A stretch of DNA of 64,000 nucleotides from Aphrocallistes beatrix (Eukaryota; Porifera; Hexactinellida; Sceptrulophora; Aphrocallistidae), in the NCBI GenBank assembly GCA_963281255.1, contig OY725498.1, positions 124,001 through 188,000 of the forward strand. Direction: 5' to 3'. The position numbers and the translations under genes are program-made. How positions within the stretch are numbered: position 1 is the first letter of the stretch; every line of letters starts with the position of its first letter. Below the pieces are notes generated by a model. That model was not told the DNA's origin. It searched no databases and was given only the letters and a program-made list of their open reading frames with translations. Below, piece after piece: positions 20,186-31,000 of this stretch.

Positions 20186-20270
20186 ACATACCTAATTTAC
20201 GGAATGAAATGGAACGGTTCCGGAATTATAAATGCCCGTTCCATTCCGTAAATGAGGTATGTCCCTCTTA
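20186..20270. mobile_element. Small palindromic MITE, 'CATACCTAATTTACGGAA' family, copy 2
   Basis: The ends 'ggacatacctaatttacgga' and 'tccgtaaatgaggtatgtcc' are near-perfect reverse complements, and the whole element folds into one hairpin. The flanks ctcttaat / ctcttaaa form an 8-bp duplication with one mismatch, as in hAT insertions. Confidence 0.75.
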
Positions 20271-20468
20271 AATGTAGTATACAGAACTAATATTAATTAT
20301 CACCCTGTTACTTCAAATGTAAGTTTTATTTATAGATTTGGAGTGAAATGTTTTCGTCAACAATTTGTTTGTTTGTTTGTTTGTTTCCCTTCAAATTGCG
20401 TAGTCATTCAATTCACAGTAAACAATTATAAAACATTTACAGTCACTAATACTTAAAGAAGCATCAAC

Positions 20469-21785
20469 GTGAATAAATTATATAAATTAATAGGCCTCAA
20501 CACAGAATCTATAACTATCAGTCTAGCGCCTGAGAGTGTCGGGTGGCTGAATCATAATATTGTGTCACAATTGTGTTACCAGAGTGCAGCTATTGATGAC
20601 TCAGTTCAGAACTCGGATTGGGTTGCAATGGTTCAGAATTTGTATAAAAGGAAAAACAGACAGTATTGTAGAGAAATGGATAAACTGAAAACAGCGTTGA
20701 GGGATGTGGAAGGATTAGCCAAAGTGGCAGCCAAACTGCCACAAGGCAGATCTAGAGGGTCTTCTGTGACAGAGTCGAACTGTGATTCGTTAATTTACAA
20801 GATCCCGAACTCAACTTTGTCACAGAATAATAATGTTTTGCATTTGGAAAGCAGAAACTCAATCGAATCTATGCCGAAATTGATTTCTCAAAGTTTTGAA
20901 GAAAATGGAAAAGATGGTCACATTGAAGTTCCGAAATTGGGAGACGCGTTGGATGAAAGGAATGTGAGAGATGTCGCCGAATTCCTGAATAAGGCCGTGC
21001 TATGGATACGTGATGGGATGAAAGGAATGCTGGCTAATACGCTTGAGAATGGTCTGAGTGAGGAGCGGGATTTGGTGAAGAAAACGGTTGAGGAGAATAA
21101 CCAGAAAATTCTTGAACTGAAAGAGTTGCATCGCCGAATTATAAGCGAGAGGGAAGACCTTCTAACCAAAGTGACAAAGTCAGAAACGGAAGTGGTGGAA
21201 AAAGTGGTCGAGTGTGGCAACCTTCTGAAAGAAATGGAAGAGCTAGAAGGAGAACTGAGAACCAAAACCCAAAAGCTACAGAGAACGATCCACCAGAAGA
21301 ATCTACTTCAAGTTGAAGTTGAAAAGCTGAAGAATATCACAGAAATTCTGCAGAGAAACTTGAATGAGAGTCGAGAAAATGAGCAGAAGACCGCGACGGA
21401 GATTATCCAAGTGAGAGCCAGCCTAACCAACAGAGAAGTCGAAGTGGTGGACTTAGAATCCAAGCTAGTCCAATTACAGGAAAAACTGGAATATTTTGAA
21501 GAAAACGGAACTGAAAAGGACAAACCAACAACAAATAAGAAAACACAAACACAAACTTATTTCGTACAGATGCAGAAGACAAGCGAGCTGTTGGAAAATA
21601 TCTCCAAGCTAAGAGAGAAAGCATCCCAGGACGACGAGAGTATGGCGACCATGGAAAAGTTGGTGCGGGAGTTAGTGAGGGAGCATGAGACCTGTAAAGA
21701 CACCCTCTTCCTCCTCCGTAGAGATATGCTGGGAGATGTCCCTAGAAACATTCTCAACCTAGCAACGGAAAGGAAGACTAGCTAG
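20469..21785 (+). CDS. Unrecognised coiled-coil protein, about 385-440 aa
   Basis: I do not recognise this gene. The reading frame is open from just after 20456 to the stop at 21785. The first in-frame ATG is at 20628, so either translation starts there (386 aa) or the upstream part belongs to a spliced exon (an acceptor-like TAG lies at 20491-20493). From about residue 170 to 420 (counted from 20469) the sequence is rich in E, K, L and Q with heptad spacing, indicating a long coiled coil. It is polar with no membrane segment, so a cytoskeletal, centrosomal or ciliary scaffold is possible. An AATAAA lies 60 bp downstream of the stop. Confidence 0.75.
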   Translation: MNKLYKLIGLNTESITISLAPESVGWLNHNIVSQLCYQSAAIDDSVQNSDWVAMVQNLYKRKNRQYCREMDKLKTALRDVEGLAKVAAKLPQGRSRGSSVTESNCDSLIYKIPNSTLSQNNNVLHLESRNSIESMPKLISQSFEENGKDGHIEVPKLGDALDERNVRDVAEFLNKAVLWIRDGMKGMLANTLENGLSEERDLVKKTVEENNQKILELKELHRRIISEREDLLTKVTKSETEVVEKVVECGNLLKEMEELEGELRTKTQKLQRTIHQKNLLQVEVEKLKNITEILQRNLNESRENEQKTATEIIQVRASLTNREVEVVDLESKLVQLQEKLEYFEENGTEKDKPTTNKKTQTQTYFVQMQKTSELLENISKLREKASQDDESMATMEKLVRELVREHETCKDTLFLLRRDMLGDVPRNILNLATERKTS

Positions 21786-21845
21786 TAAAATATTTGTATT
21801 TTATCATTGCCCCTATTTATTTTTACATAGCTATTTATTGTAAAT

Positions 21846-21851
21846 AATAAA
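21846..21851 (+). terminator. Polyadenylation signal after the coiled-coil gene
   Basis: Canonical AATAAA, 60 bp after the stop codon at 21785. Confidence 0.5.
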
Positions 21852-22729
21852 TTAAAGGTGTCAAATGCTTCATAGGTGGTCTAATGCGTTGGTTTAACAT
21901 TAAATGAATGGGAAATTGAATTATCCGGTACAGTTCTATTTTAGAATGTTCCTAAGAATACTAGTTCTTCAAAGTTCTAAATTTAGTAGCGTACAAATTT
22001 TGAGTTTGAAGGTGTGAATAATTAATGTTGTACGAGACTTACTTTACACGAATCAAATCCTGACAGAACACAGCTCTGAACTTATAAATAACAACAAATT
22101 CTAATGGATAAGTAAACAGAGAATAGACTGAGTTGATATTGTTTGTGTTTTTAATTCTAACTTGTGGATATCAGTTGTAATGAATACTCGCGGAGAATAA
22201 GAATTAGAACTCGTTGCGTAACAACGATAACAATATAAAGAATGTATAATAAGTACAACAGATAATCTATACTGCAAGGCACCTGCAAGCTTACTCAGCA
22301 CAGCATGGAGTTACGTCGAGCGATTAGAGTAGAAATTCGATAGATAATCAATATTGAATAAACAACAACACAAATCATCCAACGTAGTTGTAGCCAATCA
22401 ATTTATTGTAGTCAAAATGAGAATTAGATGATTTTAGCTAATACTGTGTGCAACATATGTGCAACGTATAGCATAATATCCTGTAAAGTAGCTTACATAT
22501 CGTTTGCTGGTAAAGTAGAAGGAAGAGAGATGTTACATCATAACTTTATTCAGGCCAATCAAATCTAGTAGCTTCCAACCCAAATAGCTTAAGACACAAT
22601 ACGTGTAGGAATTGATGTTGTAAACGCCTTAATACTATCAAGCGACACTATTTGGCCATAACTCCACTAGACTTACTGGGTCAAATGTTAGCTGATATCT
22701 GGATGACTGGGAAATTAGTAGACTCGCAT

Positions 22730-23078
22730 TGGTTGAAATGTTTGTTTACATAAATAATTTGTGTATATTAATGAATTTAGAGTCTAAAGATAGTAAAACA
22801 TGAAATTGAGTTGTTCGTGAAAACTGCTCACGGACAGAAAAGTGGATGAAATAGGACACAACAAGCAATTAATAATGTGTGAATACTTAATCGTTTTCAT
22901 TATGAATTCAATTCATAATAGAAATATAACTATGGTGTGATAACAACAACAACTCAAATCCTTTTTCGGGTTTGAAGTTATGTTTATTTTGTTTAATATT
23001 AACCAAATATGTCTAATTGTATCGACAAAAACAAAACCACCTCGTTATAAAACTGTATACATTCATAGATAGACAAAC
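22730..23078. repeat. Duplicated segment D1, copy 1 (paralogous to 35.56-36.43 kb)
   Basis: Shares long stretches with 35560-36430, including gtctaaagata, acatgaaattgagttgtt and the (aac)n block before 'tcaaatcctttttc'. This copy lacks the Helitron-like insertion present in the other, so it gives the empty target site. It is non-coding. The rest of 21800-24110 shows no gene. Confidence 0.8.
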
Positions 23079-23079
23079 G

Positions 23080-23740
23080 CGTTCGCTTGTTCGAACTGCG
23101 CGGCTGGCGGACACTTTATGTCTGCCAGAGGCGCCTTTGGGCGTCTAGCAGGGTTGCCGTGGGAATGGGAATTCCCATACCCATGGGATGGGAATGGGAA
23201 TGATTTTCCCGCCGTGGGGTTCCTCATAGGATTCCTATGGAGATTCCCATAGGATTGCTATAGGGATCCATGGGGATTCACATAGGGTCCTATAGGAATC
23301 ATCATGGGGATTCCCACAGGAATTCTAAGGGAATGGGATGGGAATGGGAATTTAAATTTCATTCTCACGGCAACCCTGGCGTCTAGGCTCACTTTGATTA
23401 ATTATAAGGTAGATAACATCTCTAAACTGTCTGTCTTACTGTTAGAATCGATATCACTCGAAAAATCATCAAATTTGTCAATTTTTTAATTTTTTGATGC
23501 GTAATGATGACGTTATAACAGAGCGATAGAGTCGCCATTTTTTGATGATAGTTGCATCATATGTGAAGTATATTAATATACACATTCTATAAAAATTTCA
23601 GCCTTCTATCACTTAAAATGGCTGAATTATGGTCGAAAAACTGAAATTTCAAACTAAAAAAAAGTGACAATTACTTTGTAATTCCATGATGAATCGACAT
23701 TTTCGTCTGAGCTCAGAGGTGAGGCCCTAGCCAAGACTCA
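23080..23740 (-). mobile_element. Helitron-like element, family A, partial and in reverse
   Basis: Carries the GC-rich end (gcgcggctggcggacac), the conserved 'gaatcgatatcactcgaaaa' block and the 'cattttcgtctgagctcaga' block of family A. The ATCCTTACTATTAAAACTCG end is missing. Interrupted by an hAT MITE at 23149-23378. Confidence 0.65.
23149..23378. mobile_element. hAT-type MITE made of 'gggaatgggaattccc' repeats, nested in a Helitron-like element
   Basis: Terminal repeats CAGGGTTGCCGTG and CACGGCAACCCTG (1 mismatch), with a perfect 8-bp duplication GCGTCTAG (23141-23148 and 23379-23386). The interior is a self-complementary array of variants of 'cccatgggaatgggaa'. Confidence 0.92.
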
Positions 23741-24114
23741 GCCAGTCCTCATCCAGAGTCTACACTCCTGACATAAATAACTTCACTCTCACAATAGTAA
23801 ATTATTGTGCGACCATAGCACATATTTGAAAATATAAAAAATACAAATTATTGACAAACCTTAAAGCAAAGTGTGTGTTTGATATTCATTTTAAAATATC
23901 AAATCGAAAATGAATCTTGTATATTTTAGCACAATATTATATCGGTGTCTGAGAAACATAAATAAATTTCACGCACTGTCTTTTTTATGAGTATTGTTTA
24001 TATTGTATATACAATATATATAATATATTTGTATTTACTCTTTTGAATACATTTATATTAAAATAACTAATTTTAACATTAATTCACAAACTTTACATAA
24101 TCTAATTAGATAAA

Positions 24115-24591
24115 ATGGCAACTATCCACATAACAGATCACAAAGGCAAAACTATTAGCTTGCGAATTTCTTATTCGGAAATAGAGGTATGTTAAGCAAT
24201 ACATTATTCAAATATTAGTTCTGTTAATTCATTATAAGGTAAACATGTATTTGGACGCCCAATGGACAAGAGGCTAAAACAAAATATTTATCATTCATCG
24301 AGTGTCTGTTAAACAGGATTCATTATACTAGTATGTAATTTACTTTAGAATTATTCAGTTTGGGACTTGAAGAAACATATTAAAGAAAAGATGGGAGTTG
24401 CTGTAGAACGTCAACGCTTGAAATATAAGACACAAGAGCTAGGTTCTGGGAAACTTCGGGATTATGGAATCACTGATGATGCAAACATTGTTCTGGTGAA
24501 TTGTTTTTACACAAATAATAATAATAATCCTTACTATTAAAACTCATTTATTGTTTGTTTGTGTATCCTTACTATTAAAACTCGATTAATC

Positions 24592-24635
<44 letters not shown>

Positions 24636-25576
24636 ACGAATTGATTGAAGAAACTGCCGGGCACAGAAAGCTGATTTTTGGCATGTGGGAGTATTTTGGC
24701 TATGGCTCCAGTAAGTTATGAGTTCAGAGCAAAATGTCGACTCATCATGGAATTATGACGTCATTGTCACATTTTAAAAAGTTAAGCAACACAGTTATTT
24801 GGGCATAACTCAGCCATTATAGGAGATAGAAGGCTGAAATTTTAATAGAATATGTATACTAACATACCTCACACATGATGCAACTATCATCAAAAATAAT
24901 GACTCAACACTTTGTTATGATCATTACTCATCAAAATTTTAAAAATTGACAAATTTGGTGTTTTTTCGAGTGATATCGATTTTAAAACTAAGATGGACAT
25001 ATTTAGAGATGATATATCCCGTTTAATTAACCAATGTCACCTCCAGGCGACCGAAGGGAGCCTCCGGCGGACACAAAGTGTCCGCCAGCCGCGCAGCGCA
25101 AGCAAGCGAAGCGCGCTTGTAATAAACACCCTCGCTAATCTATTTTCCATAATACAATTTGTTCCAGATGGCCTCTACTCAGTCTGAGCCCAAAAGCTCA
25201 ACCAATCCTCATCCCGAGTTTACACCCCTGATTATACAAGTACATGACTTTACTCTCACTATAGTAATTTATAGACAAACTTTAAAGCAAAATGCATCTG
25301 ATAATGCTCATTTTAGAAATATCAAAATAAAATTTGAGTATCATGTATATACTGACATAACTTTTTAATAATACTCAAGGATATATCTTATTTTAGTTTC
25401 TTCCAGATGAGGACCACTCTGTTGGCGTAGCTGCTTTTGGTGCTGCAACAGGGGCAACAGCTGGAGCAGCCGTGGGAACACTAGGTGGACCAGCTGGCAT
25501 AGCGATAGGAGGAATGATTGGTGGAGCTGCTGGTACATTTACTTCACTCTTTGGATATCTTCTTGGGAAAAAATAA
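24115..25576 (+). CDS. Ubiquitin-like domain plus glycine-zipper protein, gene 1
   Basis: Three phase-0 exons, 24115-24186, 24349-24495 and 25397-25576, give 132 aa. Residues 1-73 form a ubiquitin-like fold: a GKT turn near residues 11-13 and DLKKHIKEKMGVAVERQRL, matching the helix of ubiquitin, then LRDYGITDDANIVL. Exon 3 (residues 74-132) is a glycine zipper: repeated GxxxG, a central GGP, then AIGG..GGAAG and the end SLFGYLLGKK. The GGP turn with two apolar Gly-rich helices predicts a membrane-inserting hairpin. There is no C-terminal diglycine, so it is unlikely to be a conjugated modifier. Intron 2 carries a Helitron-like element. ISG12/IFI6-type proteins are a remote alternative for the C-terminal half. 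Function unknown. Confidence 0.8.
24565..25120 (+). mobile_element. Helitron-like non-autonomous element, family A, in intron 2 of Ubl-zipper gene 1
   Basis: Begins ATCCTTACTATTAAAACTCG followed by a (TA)n tract, and ends with the hairpin-forming 'gcaagcgaagcgcgcttgt'. Other conserved blocks are 'gaagaaactgccgggcac' and 'tttggcatgtgggagta'. Nearly full-length relatives are at 26261 (reverse) and 35622. Confidence 0.75.
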
Positions 25577-25734
25577 ATTTGATTGAATAATTTCCCTATA
25601 GCATATCTAGATTTTTCTTCTCAATACTAAAATATGTACTAAGACTTTTTACTATTATTATTTTCTCTAGTATTATTGTTTTGAACTTGTGTTCTTAATC
25701 TTCTTGTTCTAAAATTTTTATCTCCTCAAATTAT

Positions 25735-26220
25735 ATTGAATGAGGGAGTACTCAGTACACAGTTACCAGTAAAGAGCACTGATTAAAACTGATACATAAG
25801 TTACGATTATATCTCTAATTAAAATAATATTAAGCAAATTAGTACACAACATACTCTGAGAGTTCCTATATCACTGCTCTACAGCAATTATAATAAAGCA
25901 GCTAGTATGACTCATTCTTAATTCATTTTTCTTGCTTTATGGCTCATTCTTAAACTAGTATTCTACAATATGAGTCATTCCGAATGTACTTTCTCGTTGA
26001 ATGATTCATTCTTAAAATAGTATCCTATGATTAATGTATATGGAATGAGTCATTCCATATACACTAATCGATCTCTATGAAGGTATAAGTACATGTGTTT
26101 AATTATATTATACTAACAAATTGAATCTTTGCAAAAAATATTTTCTGAAAAAGTAGTAGGCAGTGATTGGGTTAAAGTTTGAAATTGTCAAGCTAGGCTT
26201 TGAGTGATCATAAATTGTCT
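25735..26220. repeat. Duplicated 3'-flank segment D2, copy 1 (empty site for the family B element)
   Basis: Lies downstream of Ubl-zipper gene 1 and is repeated at about 32250-33310 and 36970-37440 (shared words: tactcagtacac, ttagtacacaacatactctg). It reads uninterrupted 'atatctctaatt' where the 32-kb copy has an insertion. Confidence 0.8.
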
Positions 26221-26260
26221 CAATCTAAACAAAATATCTTCTAATTAGTTGTAATAATAA

Positions 26261-26817
26261 CAAGCGCGCTTCGCTTGCTTGCGCTGCGCGGCTGGCGGAC
26301 ACTTCGCGTCCGCCGGAGGCTCCCTTCGGTCGCCTGGAGGTGACATTGGTTAATTATAAGGGAGATATCATCTCTAAATATGTCCATCTTATTTTTAAAA
26401 TCGATATCACTTGAAAAAACACCAAATTTGACAATTTTAAAAATTTTTTGATGAGTAATGATGACGTCATAGTAAAGTGATGAGTCATCATTTTTTGATA
26501 ATAGTTGCATTATATGTGAGGTATGTTAGTACACAGATTCTATTAAAATTTCAGCCTTCTATCTCCTATAATGGCTGAGTTATGCCCGAATAACTGTGTT
26601 GCTTAACTTTTAAAAATGTGACAATGACGTCATAATTCCATGATGAGTCGACATTTTGCTCTGAACTCAGAACTTACTGGAGCCATAGCCAAAAGACTCC
26701 CACATGCCAAAAATCAGCTTTCTGTGCCTGGCAGTTTCTTCAATCAATTCGTTACAGATATATATACACACACAAACAAACAATAATCGAGTTTTAATAG
26801 TAAGGATATGAGCGCCG
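26261..26817 (-). mobile_element. Helitron-like element, family A, full-length copy in reverse
   Basis: Starts with the GC-rich end 'acaagcgcgcttcgcttgct' and finishes with 'gttttaatagtaaggat', the reverse complement of the other terminus. Internal blocks match 24565-25120. There are no long coding ORFs. Confidence 0.75.
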
Positions 26818-27168
26818 ATGCATCTGAAATAATAAAATGATTTTTTTTTAAATTTGGGAAAAATGAATAAAAATTTGCATAAGCTTTCAAATGGTGAGTT
26901 TGAGGGAAAGTTCGAATATCTAAATGAAATTTTCAAATTTCCTCTACCCTCAAAACACCAACCGACCTGTATCCAGAATTTTGCGCCCCTGAATATGTAT
27001 AACTTCACTCTAACAATAATATACTATTGAATGACAGCGCATATTTGAGAACACAAAATATTGGCAAACTGCAGAGCATTGTTTTAGAAATACCAAATCG
27101 CAAATTTGAGTATAAAAACTGACATTGCGTTTTAACACAATACTTTTTAGGAGTATATCTTCAATTAG

Positions 27169-27372
27169 TTTCTTATGGCGGATAATGACCATTCCACAGC
27201 AGTCGCAGCTGGAGGTGCTCTAGCTGGTGCTGGAACAGGAGCAGGAGTTGGAGCAACCGTGGGATTGATTGGTGGACCAGTTGGAGCGGCAGTAGGAGGA
27301 GCGATTGGTGGAGCTGCTGGTGCAGTGGTTGGTGGAATTGCGTCACTCTTCGGATATCGTTCAGGGAAATAA
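27169..27372 (+). CDS. Stand-alone glycine-zipper exon/gene 2
   Basis: After an acceptor-like 'caattag' the frame reads Phe-Leu-Met, as in the third exon of the Ubl-zipper genes. A Met at 27175 would give 65 aa. The sequence has Gly/Ala repeats every four residues, a central GGPVGAAVGG, and ends SLFGYRSGK. I see no ubiquitin-like exons upstream, where transposon DNA lies instead, so this is either a short zipper-only gene or an orphaned exon. The intact frame suggests it is recent or under selection. Confidence 0.6.
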   Translation, partial: FLMADNDHSTAVAAGGALAGAGTGAGVGATVGLIGGPVGAAVGGAIGGAAGAVVGGIASLFGYRSGK

Positions 27373-27712
27373 CTTTGACTGAACAACTTTCCATACATGT
27401 TTTGAATTTTCTTTTTCAATATATGTACTAAATAGTGTGTGTTTTTTTACTCTGATTATTTCTCTAGTATTGCTCTATTGGACTTGTTTGCTTAATTTTC
27501 TTGTTTCTTAATATGTTATCTCCTCAAATGCTGTATTAAATTTCTTTGTACCTACTTCATTAAATATTCCAAGCTTTTAGTTGACAATATACGTACATTT
27601 GGTTAGTGACCATAGTGTGATCACATATCAGATAATTTTTAATTAGAAATGAAATTTATTCTAGTGTCAAAACTCTTTAGATTCGGATACGTGAAAGTTG
27701 TCATTAAATGTC

Positions 27713-28124
27713 TACCGTATTGCTTCGAATAAGCGCCCGGGCGCTTATTTATTTCGTGCACCCTTTAGACCCGGCGCTTATTCAAACCGGCGCTTATTCA
27801 AGCCCCGGCGCTTATTTTTTTCATTCGCTATCTTGACCCGGCGCTCTTTTTTTTGTTTACTACATTGACTGGCACTTTTATTTTTGCCACAAATGAGAAT
27901 GTTAGTTCTATTAAAAAAGGATAATGTAATGTTTCAAAAAGAATTTCTATCTATGCCACTACTGAGAATACTAGTTTGATATGATTTTCAGAGAACTAAA
28001 ATGCCCCAGCGTCCGTCGCTTATTCGAGCCCCGGCGCTTATTCAAGCCCCGGCGCTTATTTATTTCGCTCACCATTTAGACCCGGCGCTTATTCAAACCG
28101 GCGCTTATTCAGGGAAATACGGTA
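27713..28124. mobile_element. MITE with 'cggcgcttatt' tandem words
   Basis: Ends 'taccgtatt...' and '...aatacggta' are inverted. The interior has repeated 'ccggcgcttattcaa' words on both sides of an AT-rich core. Non-coding; the family is probably mariner/pogo-like. Confidence 0.75.
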
Positions 28125-28194
28125 TATTACTTTGAAATTCCACATTCTAATCTAATCTTAAAGTTAACACAGTGGAAGCCGTTCAATCAGGACA

Positions 28195-28250
28195 GCCCGA
28201 GAGTTCTCTGCTCTTGAACTCATGTCTGAAGAGGATCCGGATATTTCGGT
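28195..28250 (-). pseudogene. Fragment resembling the first visible exon of the coiled-coil/zipper gene at 60.7-64 kb
   Basis: Antisense to the zipper genes, this stretch matches the 63.9-kb exon around 'ttctctgctctt.aactca'. Translated on the minus strand it gives FRHEFKSRE against FRRELKSRE. It is short and closed by a stop. It suggests that related long genes once lay within this cluster. Confidence 0.4.
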
Positions 28251-28754
28251 ATGTGGACGATACACATACTGAATTATCCTGAGGAAATGTTTTTGAGCAA
28301 CATTGTATAACATAATAAGACAAATTCAACATTTTGGATTCTTATGATGAGTCATCGTCACTTGAGTACATATATCTATCTATAAGTATCAGAAAGTGTC
28401 AAGATATATGTTGAGCATTTATTCGCTGAAAGTTTGTTTCTATCACTTTTTATTTTCAACTTATAGCTTCTGGTAAAGGGTGTTAAATTCAAAACAATAT
28501 AATTATATTCGTACTACATAGTGTGAAATAAATAATTTAATTTAAAATCAAGATTGAAAAAAATAGTCCGTTATATATATAATATGCACCTGCCGAAGAT
28601 GCCCTGAAAATCGATGTCATTACACTGTAAAATAACTGGAAATGTGAATGCTTACATTAATAATTATCCTAAATCATCTGTAAGCTGAGCTATCAGTTCA
28701 ATGCTTGCAATACTCGTGATTCCACATGAAAGGTTTTTATATCTTCTAATTCCT

Positions 28755-28975
28755 TTTGGATGATAGTTGTGTCATATGTGATATATATTAATACACATTC
28801 TATTAAAGTCTCAGCCTTTTATCACCTAAAAGGTTATTGTCAAAAAACTGAAATCTCAAATTATTTAAAGGTGCCAATGACGTCATAATTCCATGATAAG
28901 TTCACATTTTCGTCTGAGCTCAGAACTTAGAGGAGCCATAGCCAAAAGACTCCCACATGCCAAAAATCAGCTTAT
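28755..28975 (-). mobile_element. Fragment of Helitron-like family A
   Basis: Internal blocks only (cattttcgtctgagctcaga, gactcccacatgccaaaaat). Both termini are missing. Confidence 0.6.
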
Positions 28976-29403
28976 GTGTACATGCATAAGATGGAAACGC
29001 TTGTCAATGGCCAGGTTGACGAGAACCTTACACGAGCAAGAGCAAGGATGAAGGCTAATTACGCAAAGGAAAGAGCGACACTGAATTGGACCAAGCGATT
29101 GAGTTTACTCGAGAAACCAGAGAAGAAGTAGCAGTTTCCAAGCGTTTACGTTTAGTTATCACAGCGTTTAAGTTTAAGTAACGTTTAGGTTTAGTTATTA
29201 CATGCATGTATCCATAGTAGTTCTGTTCTTTCCTCGAATGGACCTCCCATGAAGTTATTTATCTTCTTGTTTACTGTAGGTGAACTTATTCATGTATTTC
29301 TTTCGGTGTACACTACTAGGTAGGGTTCTGCTCATTGTATCGATCTACTTATTAAATCTACTAATTGTAACTTCTGATTTACATCGTTACATACTACTAT
29401 TAG

Positions 29404-29592
29404 TTTCCTATGCCGAGTAGTGCCAAAGGAACTACAGCTGAAGGTGCTACAACAGGTGCAAATATTAGAGCTGGTGCGGGAAAGCTAGGTAGATCAGTTG
29501 GAGCAGCGATAGGAGGAGCGATTGGTGCAGTTGCTGTTGGTATAGTTGGTGGAGTTGGTACACTCTTTGGATATATTGCAGCAAAAGATTAA
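29404..29592 (+). CDS. Stand-alone glycine-zipper exon/gene 3
   Basis: Preceded by an acceptor-like 'ctattag'. The frame reads Phe-Pro-Met with a Met at 29410 (60 aa). The zipper pattern is present but weaker: the central GGP is replaced by GRS, although AIGGAIGA and the TLFGY ending remain. No ubiquitin-like exons are visible upstream. It may be decaying. Confidence 0.5.
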   Translation, partial: FPMPSSAKGTTAEGATTGANIRAGAGKLGRSVGAAIGGAIGAVAVGIVGGVGTLFGYIAAKD

Positions 29593-29770
29593 CTGATTGA
29601 TTATTTCTTCATAGCATATCTAGAATTTTCTCCTAAATTACACTAAGACATTTACCTATGATTATTTCCCCTGGTATTGCTGTTTCGAATTTATGTACTT
29701 AATGTTCTTGTTTATTAAATGTTATTTCCTCAAATTCTATATTACATCTCTTTGTATGTACTACTTCTGG

Positions 29771-29867
29771 GGCATGCCTAATTTACGGGACGGGACGGGA
29801 CCAACCCGGAAAATCTAGGTGCCTAATTTACGGGACTGTCCCGTCCCGTCCCGTAAATTAGGCATGG
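29771..29867. mobile_element. Palindromic MITE of 'taatttacggga' words, copy 3
   Basis: Nearly the whole element folds on itself: 'gggcatgcctaatttacggg' against 'cccgtaaattaggcatggcc'. Flanks tacttctg / tacttccg form an 8-bp duplication with one mismatch. Confidence 0.8.
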
Positions 29868-30339
29868 CCCTACTTCCGTTAATATTCAAAGCTTTTAGTT
29901 TCCTATTTTGGTTAAGTAACCATGGTGCGATTAAATGTCAGACAATTTTCAATAATAAATGCAATTCATTCTCGATTCAAAACTATTTTTAGATTCGGAT
30001 AGGTGTAAATTATCACTAGATTTGGTCTCGATTAAGCGGTTTCTACATTATGCAATATAAGAAACCAATTTTAACATCATAGGCCTGAAAATGGACTCAT
30101 TATTTGTACAAATATTTTCTATATAATCGAGATTGGAGTCGACGATTGAGGTGGATTTTTGTCTGGGGGCAAAGCAGCATCGGATTTGTCCAGAAATCCT
30201 CCCAATATTTGAAGTCAAAGTTCATAATTGAGCTTCAAATGGCTATATTTATAGTCGAAAACTGATATTTCTAATTATAAAAATGTGAAAATGAAGTCAT
30301 GATTCTATGATGAGTCGACATTTTCGTCTGAGAGCAGAA

Positions 30340-31000
30340 CAGCGCCGGCGCCACCGGTCCGGTTGGTCCGGTTTTCACCGGACCACTTTTAAGAAAAAGC
30401 TAAAGTGGTCCTGTAAAACCGGACCACTTTTAATAGTGGTCCGGAAAGGTCCGGTTAGGTCCGGTTGTTGCGTTTTTAATACGATTCGCTAGATCATACA
30501 CTTCATTCAATAAGATTGAATAATGTCTACATCTAGTAAGAAAGAGTGTTGATTGTACTAAGGTAGCAATGTGATGACAACTAGTAGCCAAAAACGACTG
30601 ATCAAAAATGTCTGGCGATTGTTTCAACTATTGCTTGTGTTACCTGCCACCAATGCCACCTCAGAACGCACATTTAGTGCTTTACGCAGGATTAAATCTT
30701 ATCTAAGGTGCACTATGGCGCAGTCTCGGCTGAACCATTTAATGATTTTACACTATCACCAAGATCGAACAGACTGTCTCCAACTTGAGCCAATTGTTAA
30801 TGAGTATGTTCTCAGAAATGAGGCTCGACAATCAACATTTGCTAGTTTTTAGTCACTCCTGTTACTAATATTAATTATTTGTGCTCGTATTAGACTATAA
30901 GTTATCAGTAGTCACATCCTATAATCCTACATCTGATTGAACCTGAACTTTCGTAGCTAAGTTCAACCGGACCACTTCAAATGAGGTGGCGCCGGCCCTG
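30340..31000 (+). mobile_element. hAT element remnant with transposase C-terminus
   Basis: Imperfect terminal repeats CAGCGCCGGCGCCACC and GGTGGCGCCGGCCCTG bound 661 bp. A block of 'ggtccggtt' repeats follows the left end. The interior retains the end of a transposase (next entry). Confidence 0.75.
30571..30852 (+). pseudogene. hAT transposase C-terminal dimerisation domain, truncated
   Basis: About 93 codons contain the hAT dimerisation signature LPATNATSERTFSALRRIKS and LNHLMILHYH. The DNA-binding BED finger and the catalytic core are absent, so this is a fragment within a deleted element. The intact stop at 30850-30852 matches the natural C-terminus. Confidence 0.85.

Noticed and set aside
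24600..24632. (TA)n tracts at 24.6, 34.73-34.77 and 35.65 kb as promoters or origins
   Set aside because: They are always inside or beside the family A Helitron-like 5' end and are simply microsatellites carried by it.
27165..27419. Proline-rich minus-strand frames opposite the zipper exons (also at 36448 and 40461)
   Set aside because: They are the antisense of Gly/Ala codons (GGA/GCA to TCC/TGC), recur wherever a zipper occurs, and show no family motif.
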